DNA from: Pseudomonas sp. MF4836 | GTDB lineage: Bacteria > Pseudomonadota > Gammaproteobacteria > Pseudomonadales > Pseudomonadaceae | DNA: 64,000 nt | NCBI RefSeq assembly: GCF_002018875.1 | Contig: NZ_MVOL01000002.1 | Location: forward strand, 1-64,000 | Direction: 5' to 3' | Part shown: positions 24,814-34,200 of the stretch, in pieces | How the letters are laid out: every line of letters starts with the position of its first letter | Numbering within the stretch: position 1 is the stretch's first letter | Program-made: the position numbers and the translations under genes | The notes under the pieces: model-generated | Told to the model about the DNA's origin: nothing | Database searches by the model: none | Seen by the model: the letters and a program-made list of their open reading frames with translations, nothing else

Positions 24814-26909
24814 TGAACCTGCCGGCCCTGCGCACCGACTTGCAGTTGTCGGCCGCCGCTGCGGCCCGGGATGGCTCGCCGCGCTGGACCCTGGCCGACC
24901 CGGTGCGCGGGCGTTATTTCAAGCTGGGGGCGGCGGCGATCCGCCTGTTGCGCCATTGGGCACTGGGCGACGCGCAGCAGGTGCTGCAAGCGGCCAACCG
25001 CGAGCCTGGGCTGGCATTGAGCGAAGGCGAGCTGGAGGAGTTGCTGGGATTCTTGCGGGCCCATGACCTGATCAGCGCGCTGGACCCGGAGCAACGCTCC
25101 AGTTACAGCCACAAGGCCGCGGCGCAGCGCCAGAGCCTGTGGCAGATCCTGTTGCATCAGTACCTGTTCTTTCGAATTCCGCTGTGGCGCCCGGACGCCT
25201 TTCTCAATCGCGCCTGGCCGTGGTTGCAGCGCTTCGGCCCCCACCTGTTGCGGTTTGGCCTGCCGATCACCCTGGGGCTTGGGGTGTTTCTGGTGTCGCG
25301 GGACTGGCAGCGGTTTCTCGCGACCTTTCCCCATCTGTTCAGCCTCGGCGGGGCCCTGGCGTTCGGCGCGGCGCTGTTTTTCGCCAAGCTGTGCCACGAA
25401 TTCGGCCATGCCTTTATGGCCAAGCGCGCGGGGTGTCGGGTGCAGAGCATGGGGGTGGCGTTCATGGTGCTGTTGCCGATGTTCTACACCGATGTCAGCG
25501 ATGCCTGGCGGGTCAACGACCGGCGCGCCCGGCTGCTGATCGGGGCCGGCGGCGTGCTGGCGGAATTGCTGCTGGCGTGCATCGCGTTACTTGCCTGGTC
25601 ATTGCTGCCGGACGGCCCGGCGCGCACCGCCGCCTTTATGCTGGCCAGCGCCACCTGGATCACCACCCTGGTGATCAACCTCAACCCGTTCATGCGCTTT
25701 GACGGGTATTTCCTGCTCAGCGATCTGTGGGAGGTGGACAACCTGCAAGGCCGGGCCTTTGCCCTGTGCCGCTGGCACCTGCGCGAAGTGCTGTTCGGCT
25801 ATGGCCAACCGGCGCCCGAGCCCTGGTCGCCACCCATGCAGCGGCGCCTGCTGTGGTGGGGCTACGGCTCGTGGCTGTGGCGTGCGGCGCTGTTCTTCGG
25901 GATCGCCCTGGCGGTGTATCACCTGTTCTTCAAGTTGCTGGGCATCTTCCTGATGCTGGTGGAGCTGGTGTGGTTCATCTTCCTGCCGATCTGCAAAGAG
26001 GGTTACCAGTGGTGGGCACGCCGCGAACAGGCCCACACCCCGCGCGTGCTGCTCAGTGGCCTGGGCCTGCTGGCGTTGTTGCTGCTGCTGGCGGTGCCCT
26101 GGCGCAGCAGCGTCGAAGTGCCGGCGATGCTCGAAGCCGGGCGCGTCACCGCGCTGCATGCGCCGGTGGCGGCGCGGGTCAAGCAGGTGCTGGTCGAAGA
26201 CGGCCAGAGCGTGGCCCAGGGCGCGTTGCTGGTGGAGTTGGAGTCGCCGGATATCGACTCGCGGCTGGTGATCGTGCGGCGTGAAATCGACATCCTGCAA
26301 TTGCAGATGCGGCGCCAGGCCGGTCGCAGCGAAACAGCGGCGGATGTCGGCGTGCTTGAACAACGCCTGGCCGAGGCGGTGGCCGAGTATCGCGGCTTGC
26401 AGGCCCGGCGCGAGCGCCTGCTGCTACGCGCACCCCAGGCCGGCCAGGTGCGGGACCTGATGCCGCAGCTGGTGGCCGGGCGCTGGGTGTCAACCCGCGA
26501 GCCCCTGGCGCGGATTGTCGAGGGCGGCACCCGGGTGCGCGGTTACCTGGCTGAAGCCGATTTGTGGCGGGTCACCCCGGGGGCAAGCGGGCGCTTTATC
26601 GCCGACGACCCGATGCGCCCGGCCTGGCCGCTGGAGCTGGTGGATGTGGACGTCAATGGCGTGGCCGCCATCGACCTGGAGGCCTTGACCTCCGACCACC
26701 ACGGGCCGATTGCCGTGCGCCGTGATGAGAACAGCCGGCCCGAGCCGGTGCAGGCGCAGTACGGTGCCCGCCTCAGGTTGCTCGAAGAAGTGCCGACGCC
26801 GAGCCATCCGCTGCGCGGCGTGGCGGTGTTGCAGGGGCGCAGCGAGTCGTTGCTGGGCACGGCCTGGCGGCGCCTGGCGGCGCTAGGGGTGCGGGAAAGC
26901 GGGTTCTAG
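24813..26909 (+). CDS. M50 (site-2-type) metalloprotease fused to HlyD-like arm
   Basis: A 698-residue polytopic protein. Residues ~1-85 resemble a small winged-helix/PqqD-like domain. An M50 membrane peptidase core follows, with zinc ligands in HEFGH (His195, Glu196, His199) and the third ligand in NLNPFMRFDGYFLL (Asp297). After more membrane helices (to ~430) comes a periplasmic arm with lipoyl-type motif LHAPVAARVKQVLVEDGQSVAQG and the partner half. This layout is that of the 'putative peptide zinc metalloprotease' exporters whose substrates are mostly unknown. Both active-site motifs are intact. It lies in one operon with the two adaptors and the GNAT gene and is the likely engine of the export system. 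Confidence 0.88.
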   Translation: MNLPALRTDLQLSAAAAARDGSPRWTLADPVRGRYFKLGAAAIRLLRHWALGDAQQVLQAANREPGLALSEGELEELLGFLRAHDLISALDPEQRSSYSHKAAAQRQSLWQILLHQYLFFRIPLWRPDAFLNRAWPWLQRFGPHLLRFGLPITLGLGVFLVSRDWQRFLATFPHLFSLGGALAFGAALFFAKLCHEFGHAFMAKRAGCRVQSMGVAFMVLLPMFYTDVSDAWRVNDRRARLLIGAGGVLAELLLACIALLAWSLLPDGPARTAAFMLASATWITTLVINLNPFMRFDGYFLLSDLWEVDNLQGRAFALCRWHLREVLFGYGQPAPEPWSPPMQRRLLWWGYGSWLWRAALFFGIALAVYHLFFKLLGIFLMLVELVWFIFLPICKEGYQWWARREQAHTPRVLLSGLGLLALLLLLAVPWRSSVEVPAMLEAGRVTALHAPVAARVKQVLVEDGQSVAQGALLVELESPDIDSRLVIVRREIDILQLQMRRQAGRSETAADVGVLEQRLAEAVAEYRGLQARRERLLLRAPQAGQVRDLMPQLVAGRWVSTREPLARIVEGGTRVRGYLAEADLWRVTPGASGRFIADDPMRPAWPLELVDVDVNGVAAIDLEALTSDHHGPIAVRRDENSRPEPVQAQYGARLRLLEEVPTPSHPLRGVAVLQGRSESLLGTAWRRLAALGVRESGF

Positions 26910-26936
26910 TGATCAGGTCTTGAGGGAGTACAGCCG

Positions 26937-27431
26937 ATGTTGAACAGTTCGTCCGCCGCCGGGTTATCCATGCGCCCCTCGCGGCCCACGGATGGGCCCT
27001 TTATGCAGAGCCTTTACCAGTCGGCCCGGCCCGAGTTGCAGTTGATCGACGCCGAACCCGAGGTGGTGGCGCAGGTGGTGGCCCAGCAGTTTCTGGTGCA
27101 GGAACGGGGCATCGGCGACAACTTCCCCGACGCCCTTCACTACGTGGTGGAAAAGCTCGACACCCCGATCGGCGTGCTCAGTGCCGACTTCGGGCCCAAT
27201 GAAATCCGTGTGCTGTACCTGGCGTTCATCCCCGGGGCGCGGGGCAAGGGCTATGGCCGCTCGGTGCTGCAAGGGGTGCAGAAGGCCGCCGAACAGGTGC
27301 GCTGCCCGGTGGCGACGGTGGTCTGGGCCAGCAACCCCCAGGCGCGCCAGCATTACCTGGCGCTGGGGTTTCGGGTCGAGGAAAGCACACCCGGCGCCGA
27401 GCGCCTGGTGTGGTACCCGGGGGTCAGTTGA
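26937..27431 (+). CDS. GNAT-family N-acetyltransferase
   Basis: A 164-residue GCN5-type acyltransferase. The acetyl-CoA loop reads IPGARGKGYGRSVLQGV and the late beta-strand ASNPQARQHYLALGFR is typical. It starts 27 bases after the M50 gene with a GAGGGAG ribosome site, so it belongs to that operon. The acceptor is unknown; modification of the exported protein or a self-protein are both possible. Its stop codon region overlaps the convergent DUF6916 gene by eight bases. Confidence 0.88.
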   Translation: MLNSSSAAGLSMRPSRPTDGPFMQSLYQSARPELQLIDAEPEVVAQVVAQQFLVQERGIGDNFPDALHYVVEKLDTPIGVLSADFGPNEIRVLYLAFIPGARGKGYGRSVLQGVQKAAEQVRCPVATVVWASNPQARQHYLALGFRVEESTPGAERLVWYPGVS

Positions 27432-27735
27432 AGATGATGTTGAAGTAGCCCTGGGCCGGGTCGCGACCCAGCGCTGGCTCGCGAGATACAAAAATCGCTT
27501 CTACGCGCCCCAACTGCGGCAGCTCCAGAGCGCATAGGCCATCGACAAAGTCGGTCGGTTGCAGGCTGCGCAACTGCACGTTGAACGGGATGCGGGTGTT
27601 TTCCGGCAGGCGCGATTGCGGGCGCGACACCACCGCTTCGACTTGCACCGGCAACGGGCTGCCGTCGGGCAGGTACAGCGGGCACGGCTGGTTCACCAGT
27701 GCCAGGAAGTGTTCGTTGCAAACCTGTTGCAGCAT
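27424..27735 (-). CDS. DUF6916 family protein
   Basis: A 103-residue compact beta-rich protein without signal peptide that I recognise as DUF6916-like (CNEHFLALVNQPCPLYL near the start, a LGRDPAQGYFNIIFN end). Proteins of this type are often encoded next to phage-tail-collar ('microcystin-dependent') proteins, as here, 56 bases downstream of one on the same strand. Function unknown. Confidence 0.75.
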   Translation of the reverse strand: MLQQVCNEHFLALVNQPCPLYLPDGSPLPVQVEAVVSRPQSRLPENTRIPFNVQLRSLQPTDFVDGLCALELPQLGRVEAIFVSREPALGRDPAQGYFNIIFN

Positions 27736-27791
27736 TGATGTTCTCCTGAAAAACCACTAACCGGAGCACTAGGCCCCGGCCAGCGGCTGGA

Positions 27792-28382
27792 TCAATTGCG
27801 TGAAGGGAAGATCCCTTGCAAGGCAATGCTGAAGTTCACCGCCAGGAACGGATTGCTCACTTCCAGCGGCACGTTGCCACCGACGGTGCTCAGGGTGCCG
27901 CCGATGCTGCTGCTGGTGCCCTTGAGCGGGACCGGCGAGGCACCTTGCTGGTCCGAGAAAATCGCTGCCGAAGGTGGCCCGCCGGAGATGGAGGCGCCGA
28001 TGTAGGAATTGGTCGGCGTGGGGGCGGTGAGCGGATTGCTGGGAACGTTTGCCAGGTTGACGGTGGTGGTGACGGTCAGCGAGTTAGTCGGAATCGCCTG
28101 GGCTGGCACGTTACTGGTCAATACATTCAAGCGCTCGACGCCGCCGATCTCGCCGATGGGCCGTGGCGACAAGCCAGGCCCTTGCCCCATCCCCATGGGC
28201 AGCCGGCTTTGCAGGTTGGGCAGGTTGAAGGTGGTCTGGCCATTGCCGCCGTAGTAGGTGCCGAGCAGGGCAAACAGCGCCGAATTCTGCGCGATGCCGA
28301 TCACTTGCCCATTGCACAATGCCCAGCCATTGGGGGCAAAGTTGAAGCCGAGCATCTGGATACTGCCAAGATATACATCCAT
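27792..28382 (-). CDS. Phage tail-collar (microcystin-dependent type) protein
   Basis: A 196-residue protein with the tail-collar domain of phage fibres (residues 1-65: MLGFNFAPNGWALCNGQ and LLGTYYGGNGQTTFNLPNLQ). The domain is also found in the bacterial MdpB/'microcystin-dependent' proteins, which are not in phages. The C-terminal part is Ser/Thr/Pro-rich and could be a fibre tip or surface segment. No other phage genes lie nearby. It forms an operon with the DUF6916 gene and sits amid the export and modification genes. Its ATG has AGGAT upstream. Confidence 0.85.
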   Translation of the reverse strand: MDVYLGSIQMLGFNFAPNGWALCNGQVIGIAQNSALFALLGTYYGGNGQTTFNLPNLQSRLPMGMGQGPGLSPRPIGEIGGVERLNVLTSNVPAQAIPTNSLTVTTTVNLANVPSNPLTAPTPTNSYIGASISGGPPSAAIFSDQQGASPVPLKGTSSSIGGTLSTVGGNVPLEVSNPFLAVNFSIALQGIFPSRN

Positions 28383-28616
28383 AGATCCTAGTCCTTGCGC
28401 TGTGTTGAGTGAGGTGCCCTGCCCGTTGGCAGCCGCGGTGCGGTCTGCCGGGTCTGCTTTGCACCGAGAGCAAGCGTAGACCTAACCTTGGGCGGCGTCT
28501 GGCATTAATTCGGTTGAGGTCGCGATTGGAACAACTGCGTGGATTGCGAGGCGTGTGGCCTACAATCAGCGCGTCATGCCCTGCCGGTGGCAGTGGACGA
28601 TTTGTCGAGGATGGTG

Positions 28617-30203
28617 ATGGGCGTTCCGAATAACGATGAAGTGGCCAACCTGCCTTACCGCCAGCCCGTCGCGGCTGAGCACTCTGTTCTGCACCTGCTG
28701 CGCGCGCCCTGGCTGATACCGCTGCTGGCCCTGGCCCTGGGCGCGCGCCTGTATCAATTGACGGCGGCGGCGATCTGGGGCGACGAGGGCTCCAGCCTGT
28801 TGCTGGCCCAGTTTCCCCTGGCGGGCATCTGGTTCCATGCGGCCCATGATGTGCATCCGCCGCTGTATTTCATGCTGCTGCGGGCCTGGATCGGCCTGTT
28901 CGGCGACTCCATCGAATCGATCCGCATGATGAGCGCGGTGCCCGGGGTGATTGGGGTGTTCCTCGGTACCTGGCTGGCGCACCTGATCGCCAGCCGCCGG
29001 GCCACGATGCTCACCTGTCTGTTGCTGGCCCTGTTGCCCACGGCCGTGCGCTACAGCCAGGAAATACGCATGTATTCGTTGATGGGCGTGTGGCTGCTGG
29101 GGGCGACCCTGGCGCTGGTGTACTGGGTTCGCGCACCGCAGCGCCGGCGTTACCTGGCGATCTACGCGCTGCTGATGGCGGCGGCGTTCTATACCCACTA
29201 TTTTTCCGCACTCTGTGTGCTGGCCCATTGGGCGTATCTGCTGGTGCTGCGAGCCCCTTTCGCCGGTGCCCAGCGCTATATCGCCCGCCGCGACTGGTGG
29301 CTGGCCAATGGGGCGATCGTGCTGCTGTTCCTGCCCTGGCTGCCGGGGTTGATCGACCTGGTGCTGCACATGGATGCCCTGGAGGTGGGTGGGGATGTCG
29401 GCTGGGAGCCGGCGGTCACCCTGCGCTCAATGCCGTCGATGCTGTGGCAACTGATGGCCCAGGACGATGCTGAAGGCATGCCGCTGTGGCTGCTGCTGAC
29501 CCTGCCCGGCGTGCTGGCCGCGATGATGGTCTATGTAGTCTGCACCGACCGCAGCCGCTATCGGTTTGCCACCCTGGTGGTGCTCTACAGCGCGCTGCCG
29601 TTGCTGGTGCTGTATGGGGTGTCGTTTGTCTCGCCGGTGTTTATCGAGCGCTACCTGACCGCGCCGGCCTTGGGCTTGGCGATCATCCTGGCCCTGGGTA
29701 TCGACCGCCTGGCCCGGCGCTTCAAGGTCCTGGCCCTGGCCTTGCTGCTGGCGGTGCTGGCCGTTGAGGGCGTGGGGCTGAAAAACAACTACACGGTGGA
29801 CGCCGACGACCAGTTCAATGACCTGGTCGCCTACATGAACCGCCATACCCAGGCGGGGGATCAGGTGGTCCTCGGCGATATGTTCTGGTACCTCACCTGG
29901 GGCTACTACGACCAAAGCGCGACCGCCCCCAGGCTGTATACGCCGCCCACCGCCGCCGGCGTGTCCACCCGACCCAACAGCTACGGTTTCGGCACGCTGA
30001 TCGATGAAAACGCCGGGGTCTACCTCGACCACCTGCAAGACCTGCCCCAGGGCAACGGCCGGGTCTGGCTGGTGATGAGCCGGGAGGCACCGGACGAGTT
30101 TCCGTCCATTCCCAGTGGTTGGCGGAAAATTGACCAGCATGCGGGAGGCGATACCCAGGCGGTTTTATATGAGGCTTGTCATGTTCCCTGTGGCACCCGC
30201 TGA
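28617..30203 (+). CDS. Membrane glycosyltransferase, GT39/ArnT-like
   Basis: A 528-residue polytopic inner-membrane protein of the GT-C type. The first periplasmic loop holds WGDEGSSLLLAQF with the catalytic-like Asp-Glu pair, followed by DVHPPLYFMLLRAWIGLFG, as in dolichyl/undecaprenyl-phosphate-sugar transferases. About ten to twelve helices follow, then a C-terminal periplasmic domain after residue ~420. It probably transfers a sugar from a polyprenyl carrier to a surface molecule; which one is unknown. ATG 28617 with GAGG six bases upstream is preferred; in-frame codons upstream exist. A terminator follows it. Confidence 0.85.
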   Translation: MGVPNNDEVANLPYRQPVAAEHSVLHLLRAPWLIPLLALALGARLYQLTAAAIWGDEGSSLLLAQFPLAGIWFHAAHDVHPPLYFMLLRAWIGLFGDSIESIRMMSAVPGVIGVFLGTWLAHLIASRRATMLTCLLLALLPTAVRYSQEIRMYSLMGVWLLGATLALVYWVRAPQRRRYLAIYALLMAAAFYTHYFSALCVLAHWAYLLVLRAPFAGAQRYIARRDWWLANGAIVLLFLPWLPGLIDLVLHMDALEVGGDVGWEPAVTLRSMPSMLWQLMAQDDAEGMPLWLLLTLPGVLAAMMVYVVCTDRSRYRFATLVVLYSALPLLVLYGVSFVSPVFIERYLTAPALGLAIILALGIDRLARRFKVLALALLLAVLAVEGVGLKNNYTVDADDQFNDLVAYMNRHTQAGDQVVLGDMFWYLTWGYYDQSATAPRLYTPPTAAGVSTRPNSYGFGTLIDENAGVYLDHLQDLPQGNGRVWLVMSREAPDEFPSIPSGWRKIDQHAGGDTQAVLYEACHVPCGTR

Positions 30204-30245
30204 GGCTGGGAAGGCCGATGTAGAGCCGCCGACACGACTTTTGCC

Positions 30246-30274
30246 GGAAACCCCCGTGGTTATGGGGGTTTTCC
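30246..30274 (+). terminator. Terminator after glycosyltransferase gene
   Basis: GGAAACCCCC and GGGGGTTTTCC form a strong stem with a one-base bulge and an eight-base loop, 43 bases after the stop codon. The T-run is part of the stem. An AT-rich stretch follows to 30367 and could hold the sulfotransferase promoter, but no clear -35/-10 pair stands out. Confidence 0.65.
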
Positions 30275-30367
30275 GACTTAAAACCCCGGCCGTTGATATC
30301 AAAATACTACTAGTTAGAAACAATTCCTTACGCTACGCTTTGTCCTACAAAATGGACTGAATCGCAG

Positions 30368-31213
30368 GTGAAGGGATTGCCCAACTTCCACTTTATCTCT
30401 GGATTGCCGCGCTCAGGGTCAACCCTGCTCTCTGCCATTCTTCTGCAAAACCCGCGTTTTCATGCCGGCATGACCAGCCCGGTCGGGTCGCTGTTCGCCA
30501 GCGTCCTGGGTCAGTGCAGCGCCGGCAGCGAGTTCGGCTCGGTGATCGACACGGCCATGCGCCGGCGCCTGCTGGGCGGGCTGTTCGACTCCTACTACGC
30601 CGACAAGGCCGATAAACCGGTGATTTTCGACACCAATCGCCAATGGTGCTCGCGACTGCCGGCCCTGACCGACCTGTTTCCCCAGTGCAAAGTCATTGCC
30701 TGTGTGCGCAACGTGGCCTGGGTCATGGACAGCATCGAGCGCCTGTATCGGGCCAACCCTTTCGAAAACACCAAACTGTTCAACGACGATGTCGAGCGCA
30801 ACACCGTCTACAGCCGAGTCGAAACCCTGGCCCAGCGCAACCGCCTGGTGGGGTTTGCCTGGGCGGCGCTGAAAGAGGCGTATTACGGCGAGCACGCCGA
30901 CTCCCTGCTGATTGTCGATTACGACCTGCTGAGCCAGGCGCCGGAGCGGGTCATGCGCCTGGTCTACGAGTTCATCGGTGAGCCCTGGTTCGAGCATGAC
31001 TTCGAACACCTGGCCTACGATGCGCCGGAGTTCGACCAGGCCCTGGGCGTGGCCGGGCTGCACAAGGTCAAGCCCCGGGTGGCCCTGCAATCGCGGCGCA
31101 CCATCCTGCCGCCGGATCTGTTCGAGCAGTATTCCAAGCTGTCCTTCTGGCTCGACGGCTCGGCCAGCGCAGCCAATGTCATACGCATGAAGGCCGAAAC
31201 CGCGATCAGTTGA
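30368..31213 (+). CDS. Sulfotransferase family protein (first)
   Basis: A 281-residue cytosolic sulfotransferase-fold protein. The 5'-phosphosulfate loop GLPRSGST is at residues 12-19, and the 3'-phosphate region is in CVRNVAWVMDSIERL. It would transfer sulfate from PAPS to an unknown acceptor. Both GTG start and lack of a signal peptide place it in the cytoplasm. With the APS kinase and second sulfotransferase downstream it makes a complete PAPS-using module next to the giant protein gene. Its stop codon lies inside a strong terminator hairpin. Confidence 0.88.
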   Translation: MKGLPNFHFISGLPRSGSTLLSAILLQNPRFHAGMTSPVGSLFASVLGQCSAGSEFGSVIDTAMRRRLLGGLFDSYYADKADKPVIFDTNRQWCSRLPALTDLFPQCKVIACVRNVAWVMDSIERLYRANPFENTKLFNDDVERNTVYSRVETLAQRNRLVGFAWAALKEAYYGEHADSLLIVDYDLLSQAPERVMRLVYEFIGEPWFEHDFEHLAYDAPEFDQALGVAGLHKVKPRVALQSRRTILPPDLFEQYSKLSFWLDGSASAANVIRMKAETAIS

Positions 31214-31225
31214 TCGCGGTTTTTT
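31197..31225 (+). terminator. Terminator overlapping the sulfotransferase stop codon
   Basis: AAACCGCGATCA and its perfect complement TGATCGCGGTTT (12 bp) are separated by only GT and followed by TTT. The TGA stop (31211-31213) lies in the 3' arm. Only 38 bases remain to the ATG of the giant protein gene, so that gene needs read-through or a promoter within or upstream of the hairpin. Confidence 0.8.
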
Positions 31226-31263
31226 ATTTCCCTTAAGTAAACGTTCGAGTTCGGGTGAGCAGC

Positions 31264-34200
31264 ATGTGGTGGAGCAAAGGTAAGTCGCGGGTTACCCAAG
31301 GGGCCAGAGCCATGGCTTCGCCACTGATCATGTCCCTTGAACCGCGCATGCTGTTCGACGGCGCGGTGGCGGCTACCGTGGCCGATGCGGCGCAACCCGA
31401 GAGCCACCCCACGGCGGACCCTACCGCAGACGCAGCCAAGGCCCCGGCCTCGGCCGATCACCCGGCCACCGGCAGCAACGCCAATGCCACCACCGGCACC
31501 CGTGACAGCCATGACCAGGCCGATGCGCCCCTGGCCGCCACACCGAACGCGGTGCCCGGGCAGACCGTGGTGTTCGTCGACTCCCGGGTCAAGGATGCCG
31601 CCGACCTGTTGAAGGACGTGGCGCCCGGCACTCAAGTGGTGCAGCTGGACGCGACCCGCGACGGCCTGCAGCAGATCGCCGACTACCTGGACCAGCACCA
31701 GGGCGTCAGCTCGGTGCAGATCATCGCCCACGGCAATGCCGGCGACCTGTGGCTGGGCAACAGCTACCTGTCGGCGGACAACGTCGCCGAGCGCAGCGCG
31801 GTACTGGCCGAGATTGGCAAGGACATGAACGTCGGCGGCGATATCCTGATCTACGCCTGCAACACCGCCCAGGGCGAGCGCGGCATCAGCTTCGTCGACT
31901 CCCTGGCCGCACTCACCGGGCGCGACATTGCCGCCTCCACCAATCGCACCGGCATCGGCGGCGACTGGACCCTGGAAATCGCCACCGGCAGCATCGAGAG
32001 CGTCAACGCGCTGTCGAGCCAGGCCATGGCCGGGTACGACTGGGGACTGGCCACGATCACCGTGCAAAACCTCAATGACAGCGGCGGCGGTTCGTTGCGC
32101 GATGCACTGGCGAGCGCGCAGAACGGCGATATCGTGACCTTCAAAGACACCCTCAGCGGCAGCTCTGTAGCGCTGAATACTCGGCTGGAAGTGACCAAGA
32201 ACATCACCCTCGACGGTGACCTGGACAACAACGGCACCGCCGACATCACCCTCGACGGCCAGTACAAGACCAGCGTGATCAAGGTCGATGCCGGGACCAA
32301 GGTGGTGTTCGACGGCCTGGTAATTACCCGTGGCCTGAGCGCCGGCAATGGCGGCAATGGCGGTTTTGCAGCGGCCGATGCCCTGGGCGCAGGGATCAGC
32401 AACTTCGGCGACCTGACCCTGAAAAACGTCAGCGTGACGGCCAACGCGGCCTCGGGCGGCGGCGGTGGCGGCGGTGTGCTTGCGCCAACGGTTGGTGGCG
32501 CTGGCGGCGGCGGCGGTGCGGTCGGTGGGGGGACCGGCGGCAATGGCGGCATCGCCGGCGATGGCACCGGGACCTACGCCGGTACTTCGGGCACGGCCAA
32601 CCATGGCGGTCACGGTGGTTCCTACGGGGCGACGATGAATATGGGCGGCCAAGGTGGGTCAACCACCGGGGGCGCCGGCACGACCAATACGTACGGCTAT
32701 TCCAATGGCTCTGCGGGCGGAACCGCATCCGCTGGCGGCTTGTCGATCGGCGGCGGTGGCGGCGGCTCCGGCTGGGACTTTACCGGGGGCAAGGGCGGCT
32801 CGGCGGCCGGGGGTATCTACAACGCCAGCAGCGGCAAATTGACCATCGTCGGTACGTCGGTGATTACCGGCAATATCGGTGCCGGCGGCGGCGGTGGTGG
32901 GGGCTCGATGGTGGGCAGTGGTACCGAACTTAACGGCGGCGAGGCTGGCCGGGGCGTGGGTGCCATCTGGAACAAAGGCTCGGTGCTGATCACCGTGGCC
33001 AACTTTGCCGCCCTGAACGCGGCCAACAACGCCGGGGGCAGTGGCGTAGGCGGCTTGACCACCGTTTCCACGGCCTCGCAAGGCGTCTCGCCGACGGCGA
33101 TCCCCGGCTTGTTCAATGATGTCGGCGCCACCTCGAACACGGCCTACGATCCGTCGCCGACCGCGACCATTGTGGTCACGACCCCGGCCCAGCACATCGG
33201 CACCACCTCCCAGGTCACCATCACCTTCAGCGAAGCGGTCAGCGGTTTCACGCTGGCCGACCTGACGGCGCCCCACGGTGTCCTGAGCAACCTGGCCACC
33301 AGCGACGGCGGCAAGACCTGGACCGCGACCTTTACCCCTGATGCCGGTGTCATCGGCACTGGCCATATCACCCTGGACAACACCGGCGTCACCAGCGTGT
33401 CGCTGAACCTGGCCGGGGTCGGCAACACGCTGTCCGGCAACTACAGCGTCGACACCGTAAGGCCGACGGCGACCGTCACCTTTACCGGTCCGACCCTGAG
33501 CACCACCGCCACCGGCACGGTGAACATCACCTTCAGCGAGGCGGTGAGCAACTTTAGCCTGGCGGACATGACCGCGACCAACGGTGTCCTGAGCAACCTG
33601 AGCACCAGCGACAACATCCACTGGACCGCGACCCTGACGCCCGTGGCCGGCAACGCCAGCAGTGGCAACATCGTGACCCTGAACAACACCCTCTACACCG
33701 ATACCGCCGGCAACGCCGGGATCGGCGATTCGACGTCCGGCAGCTACGTGGTCGACACCGTGTTGCCGACGGCGACCATCGTGGTGGCCAACCCTTCGTT
33801 GAGCATCAATGACACGTCTGTGGTGACCATCACCTTCAGCGAGGCGGTCACCGGGCTCACCACCGACGACCTGGCGGTGGCCAATGGCACCCTGAGCGCC
33901 TTGACCACCCTTAACGGTGGCCTGACCTGGACCGGGACCCTGACCGCGACCGCCGGCATTAAAAACACCGGCAATGTGATTACGCTGAACAACAGCGGTG
34001 TCAGTGACCTAGCGGGCAACGCCGGCAGCGGCAGCACCACCTCCGGTCAGTATTCGATCGACACCCAGCGTCCCACCGCGTCCATCGTGTTCGGCAATAA
34101 CAACCTGGGTATCGGTCAGACCACCACCGTGACCATTACCTTCAACGAGGCCGTGAGCGATCTCGACCTGGGCGACTTGGCGGTGAGCAACGGCAGCCTG

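Noticed and set aside
27424..28382. Remnant prophage or tailocin
   Set aside because: Only the tail-collar and DUF6916 genes are present; no baseplate, sheath, lysis, terminase or integrase genes flank them.
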